This document shows positions 56,718-64,000 of a DNA stretch of 64,000 nucleotides, in pieces (the stretch's first letter is position 1; every line of letters starts with the position of its first letter). Both the position numbers and the translations under genes were made by a program. Under the pieces are notes generated by a model. That model ran no database searches and had not been told where the DNA came from. It worked only from the letters and a program-made list of their open reading frames with translations. Source of the DNA: Labrys monachus (lineage in GTDB: Bacteria; Pseudomonadota; Alphaproteobacteria; Rhizobiales; Labraceae); NCBI RefSeq assembly GCF_030814655.1, contig NZ_JAUSVK010000001.1, positions 2,375,501 to 2,439,500 on the forward strand, read 5' to 3'.

Positions 56718-59331
56718 TCACAATCCTTCCTGGCACGACGATGAGCTTCTTCGGCGCGCGGCCCTCGAGGGCGCGCTGCACCGCTTCGCTGGCGAGTGTG
56801 GCAGCTTCGACTTCCTTTGGCGATGCCGATTTCGGCACCGTCACCTCGGCGCGCTTCTTGCCGTTGATCTGCACCGGCAGGGTGACGCTGTCGTCCTCCA
56901 GCAGGGCGGGTTCGGCCTTCGGCCACGCCGCCTCGGCGACGAGGCCCTGCCCGCCCAGCGACGACCAGCATTCCTCGGCCAGATGCGGCATCATCGGCGC
57001 GATGAGCTGCACCAGGATGAGCCCGGCCTCCTGCAGGGCCGCCGCCACTGGCGCCGGCGCCGCCTTGCCGTCGCGATAGCCGTCGAGCACGCGGCCGAGA
57101 GCGTTGGCGAGCGTGTAGACATGGGCGACGCAGCGGTTGAAGGCGAGGCGCTCGATGTCGCCCTCCACCGCCGCCAGAGCGCGGTGGGCGGCCTTGCGCA
57201 CGCCGAGGGCTTCGTCCTCCCCGGCGCCGTCGCCGTCGGCCGAGCGGCCATGCTCGGCGATGTCGTTGACGAGGCGCCAGATGCGCTGCACGAAGCGGCC
57301 GGCGCCCTGCACGCCGTCCTCGCTCCAGATCACGTCGCGCTCGGGCGGCGAATCGGAGAGCATGAACCAGCGCGCAGTGTCGGCGCCGTAATCGGCGATG
57401 ATGTCGTCGGGGTCGACGACATTGCGCTTGGACTTCGACATCTTCTCGATCGAGCCGATCTCGACCGGCGCGCCCGTGAGGCTGTTGAAGGCGCGGCGCT
57501 GGTCGCCGTCGCCCTCGATGCGCACCTCGGCCGGCGCCACCCATTCGCCATCAGCGGCCTTGTAGGTCTCGTGCACCACCATGCCCTGGGTGAACAGGCC
57601 CTTGAAGGGCTCGTCCAGGCCGACATGGCCGGTCTTCTTCATCGCCCGCACGAAGAAGCGGCTGTAGAGCAGATGCAGGATCGCATGCTCGATGCCGCCG
57701 ATATACTGGTCGACCGGCAGCCATTCGTCGACTTCCCGGCGGATGGTCGGCGCGTTCTCGGCCCAGGGGTCGGTGAAGCGGGCGAAATACCAGGACGAAT
57801 CGACGAAGGTGTCCATGGTGTCGGTCTCGCGCCGCGCCTCGCCGCCGCATTGCGGGCAGGTGACGTTGCGCCAGGTCGGATGGCGGTCGAGCGGGTTGCC
57901 CGGCTTGTCGAAGGTGACGTCGTCCGGCAGCTTCACCGGCAGGTCTTCCTTGGGCACCGGCACCACGCCGCAATCGGCGCAATGGATCACCGGGATCGGG
58001 CAGCCCCAATAGCGCTGGCGCGAGATGCCCCAGTCGCGCAGGCGGAAATTCACCTTGCGCTCGGCGGCAGGCATGTTGCCGCGGATCTCGCCTTCCAGCC
58101 GGCGGGCGACCTCCTCCTTGGCGGCGGCGATGGTCATGCCGTCGAGGAAGCGGGAATTGATCATCAGCCCGTCGCCGTCATAGGCGGTCTCGGCGATCAC
58201 GAAGGTCGCCGGGTCCTGCCCGGGCGGGCACACCACCGGCGTGTTGCCGAGGCCGTAGGCGTTGACGAAGTCGAGGTCGCGCTGGTCATGCGCCGGGCAG
58301 CCGAAGATGGCGCCGGTGCCATATTCCATCAGCACGAAATTGGCGACGTAGACCGGCAGCTTCCAGCTGGGATCGAAGGGATGCAGGGCGCGGATGCCGG
58401 TGTCGAAGCCCTTCTTCTCCGCCGTCTCGATCGCCGCCGCCGAGGTGCCGGTGCGCTGCACCTCCTCGATGAAGGCGGCGAGCGCCGGATTGTCGGCCGC
58501 CGCCGCCCGGGCGAGCGGGTGGTCGGGCGCGATCGCCATGAACTTGGCGCCGAACAGCGTGTCCGGCCGCGTCGTGTAGATCACGAGCTCGCTCGTCCCG
58601 GTCGGCGCGGTGGCTGCATCGAGCGCGAAGCGGATCTGCAGGCCCTCGGACCGGCCGATCCAGTTCTTCTGCATCAGCCGGACCTTCTCGGGCCAGCGGT
58701 CGAGCGTGTCGAGGGCGTCGAGCAGGTCCTGCGCATAGTCGGTGATCTTGAAGAACCACTGCACCAGCTCGCGTTGCTCGACCAGCGCGCCCGAGCGCCA
58801 GCCGCGCCCGTCGATCACCTGCTCATTGGCGAGCACGGTGTGGTCGACCGGGTCCCAATTGACCTTGGACACCTTGCGCTCGACGAGGCCGGCCTTCAGG
58901 AAGTCGAGGAACATCGCCTGCTGGTGCTTGTAATAGGAGGGATCGCAGGTGGCGATCTCGCGGCTCCAGTCCAGCGACAGGCCCATCGATTTCAGCTGGG
59001 CACGCATGCTGTCGATATTGGCATAGGTCCATTGGGCGGGATGCGACTTGTTCTGCATCGCCGCATTCTCGGCCGGCATGCCGAAGGCGTCCCAGCCCAT
59101 CGGATGCAGCACGTTGTAGCCCCGCGCCCGGCGGTAGCGCGCCACCACGTCGCCCATGGTGTAGTTGCGCACATGGCCCATATGGATGCGGCCCGACGGG
59201 TAGGGGAACATCTCGAGCACGTAATAGCGCGGGCGCGGATCCTCGTTGCTGGTGGCGAAGATCGCTCCGTCGGCCCAGATCTTCTGCCATCGGGGCTCGG
59301 CATCGCGGGCGTTGTAGCGCTCGGTGGTCAT
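56704..59331 (-). CDS. leuS: leucyl-tRNA synthetase
   Basis: 875 residues, class I synthetase. HIGH-like motif [27 protein letters not shown] motif [16 protein letters not shown], editing domain [21 protein letters not shown] and a CxxC zinc site CADCG...CPQCGG are visible. First gene of leuS-lptE-holA. ATG 59331 gives the standard N-terminus [16 protein letters not shown]. Confidence 0.97.
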   Translation of the reverse strand: MTTERYNARDAEPRWQKIWADGAIFATSNEDPRPRYYVLEMFPYPSGRIHMGHVRNYTMGDVVARYRRARGYNVLHPMGWDAFGMPAENAAMQNKSHPAQWTYANIDSMRAQLKSMGLSLDWSREIATCDPSYYKHQQAMFLDFLKAGLVERKVSKVNWDPVDHTVLANEQVIDGRGWRSGALVEQRELVQWFFKITDYAQDLLDALDTLDRWPEKVRLMQKNWIGRSEGLQIRFALDAATAPTGTSELVIYTTRPDTLFGAKFMAIAPDHPLARAAAADNPALAAFIEEVQRTGTSAAAIETAEKKGFDTGIRALHPFDPSWKLPVYVANFVLMEYGTGAIFGCPAHDQRDLDFVNAYGLGNTPVVCPPGQDPATFVIAETAYDGDGLMINSRFLDGMTIAAAKEEVARRLEGEIRGNMPAAERKVNFRLRDWGISRQRYWGCPIPVIHCADCGVVPVPKEDLPVKLPDDVTFDKPGNPLDRHPTWRNVTCPQCGGEARRETDTMDTFVDSSWYFARFTDPWAENAPTIRREVDEWLPVDQYIGGIEHAILHLLYSRFFVRAMKKTGHVGLDEPFKGLFTQGMVVHETYKAADGEWVAPAEVRIEGDGDQRRAFNSLTGAPVEIGSIEKMSKSKRNVVDPDDIIADYGADTARWFMLSDSPPERDVIWSEDGVQGAGRFVQRIWRLVNDIAEHGRSADGDGAGEDEALGVRKAAHRALAAVEGDIERLAFNRCVAHVYTLANALGRVLDGYRDGKAAPAPVAAALQEAGLILVQLIAPMMPHLAEECWSSLGGQGLVAEAAWPKAEPALLEDDSVTLPVQINGKKRAEVTVPKSASPKEVEAATLASEAVQRALEGRAPKKLIVVPGRIVNVVA

Positions 59332-59715
59332 GAAAACGACTCGGGTAAGGCTGGCTCCGGGCAGGCCCGGAACAGGAACAGGCTAGGGAAGGCCTGCTTT
59401 TAGCGGGGGAAGGGGTGGAACGCTAGGCGGAAATGGGGGATGCTAGTTCGACTGTTGTAAAGCGACAGTCGGCACTGTCGGAATGATGCGGAGAGTGGGC
59501 GGTAAGCTCACGTTTGAGCGCCGATCGCTGCCATTCGCATTGATCGAACCTCTTTTGCGGCAACATGGCGGCCTTGCTCCGCCCGTCCCGGCGATTCGAC
59601 ACCTTGCTCTCACGTCATCAGGTATGGTCTTTCTTCTCTCGCGGATTTACATAAGATGCGCTGCTCTGAATTTTCTAAGATTCGGCGAGATAAATAAATT
59701 CTGGGAGTTGGTGCG
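59332..59715. other. intergenic region between leuS and the ParA-like gene
   Basis: About 384 bases, divergent. The leuS-proximal half is GC-rich; from about 59620 the sequence becomes AT-rich, marking the start of acquired DNA. A cluster of inverted repeats (CGACTGT/ACAGTCG and CGACAGT/ACTGTCG) lies at 59449-59480. No gene is supported. Confidence 0.5.
59449..59480. repeat. overlapping inverted repeats CGACTGT / CGACAGT
   Basis: CGACTGT (59449-59455) pairs with ACAGTCG (59465-59471), and CGACAGT (59463-59469) pairs with ACTGTCG (59474-59480), giving two mutually exclusive stems. It may be an operator or the scar of an insertion boundary. Confidence 0.4.
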
Positions 59716-60762
59716 ATGCAAGCATACGCAATTTGGAACAACAAAGGCGGAACGGGAAAAAGTACCATAACATTTCATATAGCGTCTCGTTTTGCGGAGC
59801 TACACCCGCGTCGTAACGTTCTAGTCGTGGACATGTGTCCCCAAGCAAATAGTTCTATGTTGTTGCTTGGTGGTGGTGTCGCGGGCGAAAGTGAGCTTTT
59901 GCAGCTTTGTTCGTTGGCGACGCCGAAGAGTGTAGTTGGATATCTAAGTGACGCGATACTTAATAGATCTACACCTGTACTCTCTAGATATTCTGTTCAA
60001 GTGTCTGCTATCAATGACAAAATATCGGCTAATTTATACCTTCTGAGTGGAGATGGTAATCTCGAATTGATGGCGCCAGCGATCAACGACGAAGCGAGCC
60101 GAACTCCGTTTCCTGGCCTTGCCGACCCCTGGGCATGGGTCCATCAGATTTTCAAGCGCATGGTTGATGGTCTTGATCAGCAGTGGACAGTTTTTTTTGA
60201 CACTAATCCATCATTTGCAATCTATACGGAATTGGCAATCTGTGGGGCTAGCCGGATACTTGTTCCAGTAAATGCTGACGACTCATCACGGGTTGCAGTT
60301 AAAGCATTATTCGCGCTGCTGCACGGTACTAATCCACCGCACCCATTCTTCGGAAACTATACCTTTGCTGCAAAAGCCGCACAAAGAGGCATGCAGATTC
60401 CTCAAGTTCATATGGCAATTGGAAACAGGTTCACACAATTTAAGGGGGCTGCAGCCGCTTTCGCGGCATTCTCGGAAGCAACCGCAGATCAGCTATATTC
60501 GGAATATAAGCTTAATCCAAATAGATTCTCACCGCGAGCTCACCAAGCTTCAAACCGAGATGAGTTTCTCGCTATGTATGTAGGAGAGCTGCGTGACTTC
60601 AATACGGCTGGGGTTGTGGCAGCCCATCATGGGACGCCGCTCTCCAAAATGCGGCAGGACTACTATTCGGTCCACAATGACCCGGAAGTGAAGGTGAACA
60701 GAAGCCAGTTGAATGTTGGCCTTACGGCGGTCGATAGTGTCGTAACTCGTGTCGATCCATAA
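59716..60762 (+). CDS. ParA/MinD-type ATPase, orphan
   Basis: 348 residues. Deviant Walker A KGGTGKST at 10-17, switch I-like VVDMCPQANSSMLLL (usual form VDLDPQ), and Walker B-like FFDTNPSFAIYTELA show a ParA-family ATPase. It lacks an N-terminal DNA-binding extension, so it resembles the chromosome/plasmid short-ParA or Soj class with a C-terminal extension. No ParB or parS-like gene follows. Codon use is AT-rich, unlike leuS upstream, which indicates horizontal acquisition. It may be a plasmid remnant or a defence-related ATPase. Confidence 0.8.
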   Translation: MQAYAIWNNKGGTGKSTITFHIASRFAELHPRRNVLVVDMCPQANSSMLLLGGGVAGESELLQLCSLATPKSVVGYLSDAILNRSTPVLSRYSVQVSAINDKISANLYLLSGDGNLELMAPAINDEASRTPFPGLADPWAWVHQIFKRMVDGLDQQWTVFFDTNPSFAIYTELAICGASRILVPVNADDSSRVAVKALFALLHGTNPPHPFFGNYTFAAKAAQRGMQIPQVHMAIGNRFTQFKGAAAAFAAFSEATADQLYSEYKLNPNRFSPRAHQASNRDEFLAMYVGELRDFNTAGVVAAHHGTPLSKMRQDYYSVHNDPEVKVNRSQLNVGLTAVDSVVTRVDP

Positions 60763-61047
60763 TCAATCGCGGCGATTTCAGTTGCGGCGCTGCTGTCCAC
60801 TTGACAGCTGAAAGGTTTAATTTAGTATCGATGGTCGTCGCATGATCGCTGCTACTCTCACAGACCATCGGCTCATACACGCTCTCTCCCGTAGCGAAAA
60901 CAATGCCTGCCTCCTCCAGCCGGTCTGGGTGGAAAGCGAAAATCAAACCGGCCTCGAACAGCGGATTTCAGGAAGCGGTCACGCTGCGCCAATTCCCCTG
61001 GTTCGTCCCTGTTCGACTCAAGGCCGATTGCGTTCAAGGCGGGGCTG

Positions 61048-61539
61048 TCACACGCTCGCGCCCAGGGTGACGAGAAGTTCATCCAACTGCTCGAACTGCT
61101 CGGGCATCGCGTCTTCCATGCCGACGAAAGCCTGGTCGAGCGCTTCCTTCGAAGGATAGAGTTCTTGCAGGACCAGCCGCGTCCTGCCGTCCACGTCCTC
61201 GAAGGTCACCGTGGTGACGGCTCCGTCTTCGCCCTCGTCATTGGTCCAGACGAGGCGCGAGGGCGGCGACACTTCGAGATACTTGCCGAAGAAGGCCATG
61301 GACTTCGAGGCATCGTGTCCGAATGCGATGCGATAGCTCCCCCCGGTGCGGACGTCCATTTCGCAGGACAGCAGAGGCACGCCGCTCGACTTCGGCGCCC
61401 ACCATAGCTTGAACAATTCGGGCTTGGTCCATGCGTCGAATACGAGGCGAACCGCGCCGTTGAAGGTTCGCGTCACGACGAGTTCGCGCTCGGACCTCCG
61501 TTCGACCGCCGTGCGGCCGTTACTCGCTCTGTCGCCCAT
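61048..61539 (-). CDS. SRPBCC (AHSA1-like) domain protein
   Basis: 163 residues. START-like fold of the AHSA1/CalC group: RELVVTRTFNGAVRLVFDAWTKPELFKLWWAPK, GGSYRIAFGHD, FFGKYLEVSPPSRLVWTNDEG and the C-terminal helix FVGMEDAMPEQFEQLDELL. Such proteins bind hydrophobic ligands and are often paired with ArsR regulators. Its start overlaps the ArsR gene by 20 bases. Confidence 0.87.
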   Translation of the reverse strand: MGDRASNGRTAVERRSERELVVTRTFNGAVRLVFDAWTKPELFKLWWAPKSSGVPLLSCEMDVRTGGSYRIAFGHDASKSMAFFGKYLEVSPPSRLVWTNDEGEDGAVTTVTFEDVDGRTRLVLQELYPSKEALDQAFVGMEDAMPEQFEQLDELLVTLGASV

Positions 61540-61882
61540 CGGCTTTCTCCTTCCGTATCAAGGCCTCGACGACATCGTCCAGCGCGTCGAAGCGTGCGTT
61601 CCAGATCTGGCGGCGGCCTTCGATCCAGGCCGCCTCTTCACCGAGCCCGCGCAGGCCGAGCCTGCAGGTCCGCACGCGCCCGACCTTTTGCGTCGTAACC
61701 AGCCCCGCCTGCTCCAAGACGCCGACATGCTTCTTCATGCCGGTGAGGGTCATGTGGAACTTCTCGGCGAGCTCCGTGATCGAAGCATCTCCGCTCCCCA
61801 GTTGCTCCAGAACGCCGCGTCGAGTGGCGTCCGAGAGCGCTGCAAAGGAGGAATCAAGGCGATCTGTCGAAAACTGAACCAT
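61520..61882 (-). CDS. ArsR family transcriptional regulator
   Basis: 120 residues. Winged helix FAALSDATRRGVLEQLGSGDASITELAEKFHMTLTGMKKHVGVLEQAGLVTTQKVGRVR, without the metal-binding CxC motif, so it is the metal-independent type that pairs with SRPBCC proteins. The start codon lies inside a 24-bp palindrome (61871-61894), which indicates tight autoregulation of the two-gene operon. Confidence 0.9.
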   Translation of the reverse strand: MVQFSTDRLDSSFAALSDATRRGVLEQLGSGDASITELAEKFHMTLTGMKKHVGVLEQAGLVTTQKVGRVRTCRLGLRGLGEEAAWIEGRRQIWNARFDALDDVVEALIRKEKADGRQSE

Positions 61883-61894
61883 TTGGTTCAGTTT
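61871..61894. promoter_or_regulatory. ArsR operator palindrome over the start codon
   Basis: Perfect 11-bp arms (AAACTGAACCA and its complement) with a 2-base centre. The ArsR ATG (61882) is inside, so repressor binding would block both transcription and early elongation. Confidence 0.8.
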
Positions 61895-62247
61895 ATAGCC
61901 CGCGGTTCGGCGTCACGCAAGGGGTGAAGATCGACCGCTGGGTGAACTGAAAGAGCCGGGTCCATCAAATGCCCGCTGCGGGGCGGGAGCGATAGCGGTG
62001 CGCCGTTTCAATAAGGTCCGCTGCTGAGCGCCAAGCCAATGTCTGCAACTGGCGCAACCGCCACCTTCAGCGTCGTGCTGGCGACGTCCGCATCAAGTAA
62101 TTTGTCCAATGGCCGCGTATGGGTGGAGCGCCGGCATCTCTACGTTCCGCCCTCAAGAGGCCGTCATCCCCGGCTAGGGCGGCGCGGTCGATGCACATGT
62201 CGAGGCGGCGGGCTTGTGCCCTCGGCCTCCCCCCTCTCAAGCCCCCC
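61883..62247. other. intergenic region, no gene seen
   Basis: About 365 bases. Apart from the right half of the ArsR operator at its left edge, no conserved motif or convincing coding region was found; the plus-strand reading frame at 62039-62269 ends in a low-complexity Pro/Ser tail. Confidence 0.4.
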
Positions 62248-62712
62248 TCACTCCTCCTCCTCTTCGTAATAAGAAGGATCCAGCCGAAACTCCAAATACT
62301 GCCTGAGGTCGCCGGCGAACCATTCGCGGCCGTCGGTTTCGTGGTCCCAGCGATAGATGTCGCTCTTGCCGATCTTGCCGTCCGCGGTGATGCCGAAGGC
62401 GAACTGGTCGCCGGTGCCGTCATCGGCGAAGAACAGCAGATTGTCGAAGGGCATGTAGAGTTCGCGGAACCCTTCCTCGCGGCGGAAGGACAGGTTCTGC
62501 TCGGCGATGTCCTCGGCGGACCAGATGGCGCCGGCGCCGTCCTCGTCCTGAAGGCCGTCGCCTTCGAGCAGCAGAGAACGCAGCTCGGCCGGAAAGCGCA
62601 CGCCGAGCGCCTTCTCGGCGGCGGCGATCTCGGCTTCCGAGGCAGCCGGCGCGAATTCCGTGTCGCTTCCGAGGCCGTCGACAAACGATTCCCAGGGTCC
62701 CTGCTCGGCCAT
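62248..62712 (-). CDS. SMI1/KNR4 (SUKH) family protein
   Basis: 154 residues. The SUKH fold is shown by SEAEIAAAEKALGVRFPAELRSLLLEGDG, MPFDNLLFFADDGTGDQFAFGI and IYRWDHETDGREWFAGDLRQYLEF. SUKH proteins often act as immunity proteins against toxic nucleases or deaminases. ATG 62712 has GGGAGGAGCGGAC upstream. The C-terminus ends in a run of five glutamates. No toxin gene is adjacent. Confidence 0.85.
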   Translation of the reverse strand: MAEQGPWESFVDGLGSDTEFAPAASEAEIAAAEKALGVRFPAELRSLLLEGDGLQDEDGAGAIWSAEDIAEQNLSFRREEGFRELYMPFDNLLFFADDGTGDQFAFGITADGKIGKSDIYRWDHETDGREWFAGDLRQYLEFRLDPSYYEEEEE

Positions 62713-63101
62713 GTCCGCTCCTCCCGGTCGATGAGTTACCGGTGCGACTGTGGGGCAAGCCGTCGATCCTGTCGAGGCGTTCCGGCCCGGTGCCGCATCT
62801 CGCCGCAGCACAAGCGCCGGCGCCATAGGCGCTCACTTAACGGTGACGAATGCGACGCCAGGGTCTCCCTTCCGCCTTGCGGGCTCCGCATTTCCTGCGG
62901 AAATGTCGGGGGGTAGGGATGGGGGGCGAGACACAAGTCTCCACCGATGAGATCGTTGTCTCGACCCCCACCCTTCTATTCCCTCCCCGCAAGGGGGAGG
63001 GCGGCCCAAGCGTCGCGTTTGACGGCCTGACGTCGGCGCTTATGGGCGCTGCCGCCCGTCCCCGGCCGGGCCTTTTCGCCGCGCTTTCCGGCGAATAGGC
63101 C
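62713..63101. other. intergenic region with palindromes
   Basis: About 389 bases without a gene. It carries CATTTCC-TGC-GGAAATG (62889-62905), CGAGACA facing TGTCTCG (about 62927-62962) and CCCTCCCC facing GGGGAGGG (62981-63001), related in style to the block at 54806-54982. Confidence 0.55.
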
Positions 63102-63881
63102 TCAGCCGCCCTTCTTGCTCATCATCTCCAGCAGCCCGTTCACCGCCTCGCTCGTCGCCTGGCCCTCGACATGGGCGTTCACATGCAGGTCGCCATGGTC
63201 CTCGGCGAAGACGGCCTTGTCGATGGTCACGTCGAGGCCGGGGATGTCGGGCACCGCGGCCTGCGCCTTCTCCGAATCGAGGGCCTTGGCGATGGCGGCC
63301 GTCAGGCGGGCGTTGAGGTCGCCGAGGATGGCGGCGGCGGCCTCCTGGGTGTCGGGATTGCCGGTGCGGATGGTCGCCTCGCCCTTGACGCGCAGGGCGA
63401 CCTGGCGGGGCGTCGGCGTGTAGAGTTCCACCGGCAGGGTGATCGAGACGGTGTCGGCGACGAGCTTGGTCTTGACCTTGGCGCCCAGCACCTTGGCGCA
63501 GGCCCAGGCGGTGGCGTGGCCGGACATGTCGATCACCGCGGTGTCGCCGACGGCGCCGATATGGGCGTCGTCGATGGAGTTGATCACCAGATTGACGCCC
63601 TTGTGGCGGCAGGTGTCCTCGGGCAGGGGAAGGCGGCGGGCGATCTCCAGCGCATGCGCCTGCAGCGCGGCGAGGTTGCCGGTGGCCTTGAGGTCGACCG
63701 CCACGCGGTCGGCCTCGGTATGCATGTCGAGCGAGACGGTGAGCGGGATCGGCAGTTGGAGGCCGAGGATCTTCACCGGCACGATGCGGGGGCCGAGGTC
63801 GAGCGCGGCGGCGGGCGCGCCGGCGAGCCCGGTGAGCAGGAGGAGGGACGCGGCGCCCCGGGCAGCCATGGAATGGATCAT
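63102..63881 (-). CDS. secreted protein of unknown function
   Basis: 259 residues. Signal peptide (MIHSMAARGAASLLLLTGLAGAPAAALD), then a beta-rich domain with two cysteines (ALDLGPRIVPVKILGLQLPIP, EDTCRHKGVNLVIN, ATAWACAKVLG) and a C-terminal VPDIPGLDVTIDKAVFAED. I do not recognise the family; the pattern suggests a periplasmic lipid- or ion-binding beta structure. ATG 63881 has AGGAG about nine bases upstream. Confidence 0.7.
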   Translation of the reverse strand: MIHSMAARGAASLLLLTGLAGAPAAALDLGPRIVPVKILGLQLPIPLTVSLDMHTEADRVAVDLKATGNLAALQAHALEIARRLPLPEDTCRHKGVNLVINSIDDAHIGAVGDTAVIDMSGHATAWACAKVLGAKVKTKLVADTVSITLPVELYTPTPRQVALRVKGEATIRTGNPDTQEAAAAILGDLNARLTAAIAKALDSEKAQAAVPDIPGLDVTIDKAVFAEDHGDLHVNAHVEGQATSEAVNGLLEMMSKKGG

Positions 63882-64000
63882 CGTTGCGGTCTCCTGATGC
63901 CGAGCCGTTTTCCCGAAGCGGGCGTTCCGGCTTCTATCACGCCGGGGCGTGGTTCTGATAGACAACGCTGCCGGCCGGCCTTCGCAGGTGGGGCCGCGAC
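63882..64000. other. window end, nothing assigned
   Basis: 119 bases upstream of the secreted-protein gene. No gene or motif supported. Confidence 0.4.

Noticed and set aside
56521-59403. 960-residue plus-strand open frame opposite leuS
   Set aside because: Antisense of leuS with repetitive His/Arg/Asp composition; no start context or domain.
60873-61082. Short minus-strand frame between the ParA-like and SRPBCC genes
   Set aside because: 69 residues without a family motif, ribosome site or conserved context.
62039-62269. Plus-strand frame of 76 residues
   Set aside because: Ends in Pro/Ser low complexity, overlaps the SUKH gene end and has no ribosome site.

Overview
The window is GC-rich bacterial chromosome with the gene content and order of an alphaproteobacterium of the order Hyphomicrobiales (Rhizobiales). 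The evidence is an mdh-sucCD-sucA-sucB-lpd block, rpmH-rnpA-yidC-engB, rph-rdgB and leuS-lptE-holA, with strong G/C third-position bias. The genus cannot be fixed from sequence alone. No tRNA, rRNA or CRISPR array was seen.

Layout. (1) 1-8.6 kb: a nitrogen-scavenging locus. It holds the 3' part of allophanate hydrolase (atzF), a GntR/FCD regulator, a complete BMP/nucleoside-type ABC importer, biuret hydrolase (biuH) and a second isochorismatase-like hydrolase that is a candidate triuret hydrolase. A consensus sigma54 promoter precedes the importer. Together they would import a small urea oligomer and take it through biuret and allophanate to CO2 and ammonia under nitrogen control. (2) 8.6-9.7 kb: a small lipoprotein and hslV without hslU. 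(3) 9.9-14.6 kb: a sugar ABC importer in which the ATPase and one permease are fused. (4) 14.7-23.7 kb: sugar-acid metabolism. An aminotransferase is followed by two beta-hydroxyacid dehydrogenases flanking a LacI regulator with two identical operators, then a GntR - enolase-superfamily dehydratase - MFS - epimerase operon. (5) 23.9-26.6 kb: an ECF41 sigma factor with its carboxymuconolactone decarboxylase partner and a recognisable ECF41 promoter, then an O-antigen-ligase-like membrane protein.

(6) 26.8-30.5 kb: an AT-richer island with a DUF262/DUF1524 protein (candidate defence nuclease), bordered by an IS701-family element that contains an IS256-family fragment. (7) 30.6-44.0 kb: core genes hrpB, rpmH, rnpA, yidC, engB, a DUF423 protein, an MBL-fold protein, an Lrp regulator divergent from a homodimeric 2-oxoacid dehydrogenase E1, a glutamine amidotransferase, rdgB, rph and acetoacetate decarboxylase. 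(8) 44.1-53.7 kb: the TCA block mdh, sucC, sucD, sucA, a YciI-like gene, sucB and lpd, behind a structured leader. (9) 53.9-59.3 kb: a LolA-family protein, a palindromic intergenic repeat block, and leuS-lptE-holA on the minus strand. (10) 59.4-64 kb: accessory genes, namely an AT-rich orphan ParA-type ATPase, an ArsR-SRPBCC pair with an operator over its own start codon, an SMI1/KNR4 protein and a secreted protein of unknown function.

The most interesting material is the putative sigma54-controlled triuret/biuret system, the paired LacI operators, the ECF41 promoter match, and the two AT-rich insertions. Functions are inferred from recognised families and motifs; no database search was run.
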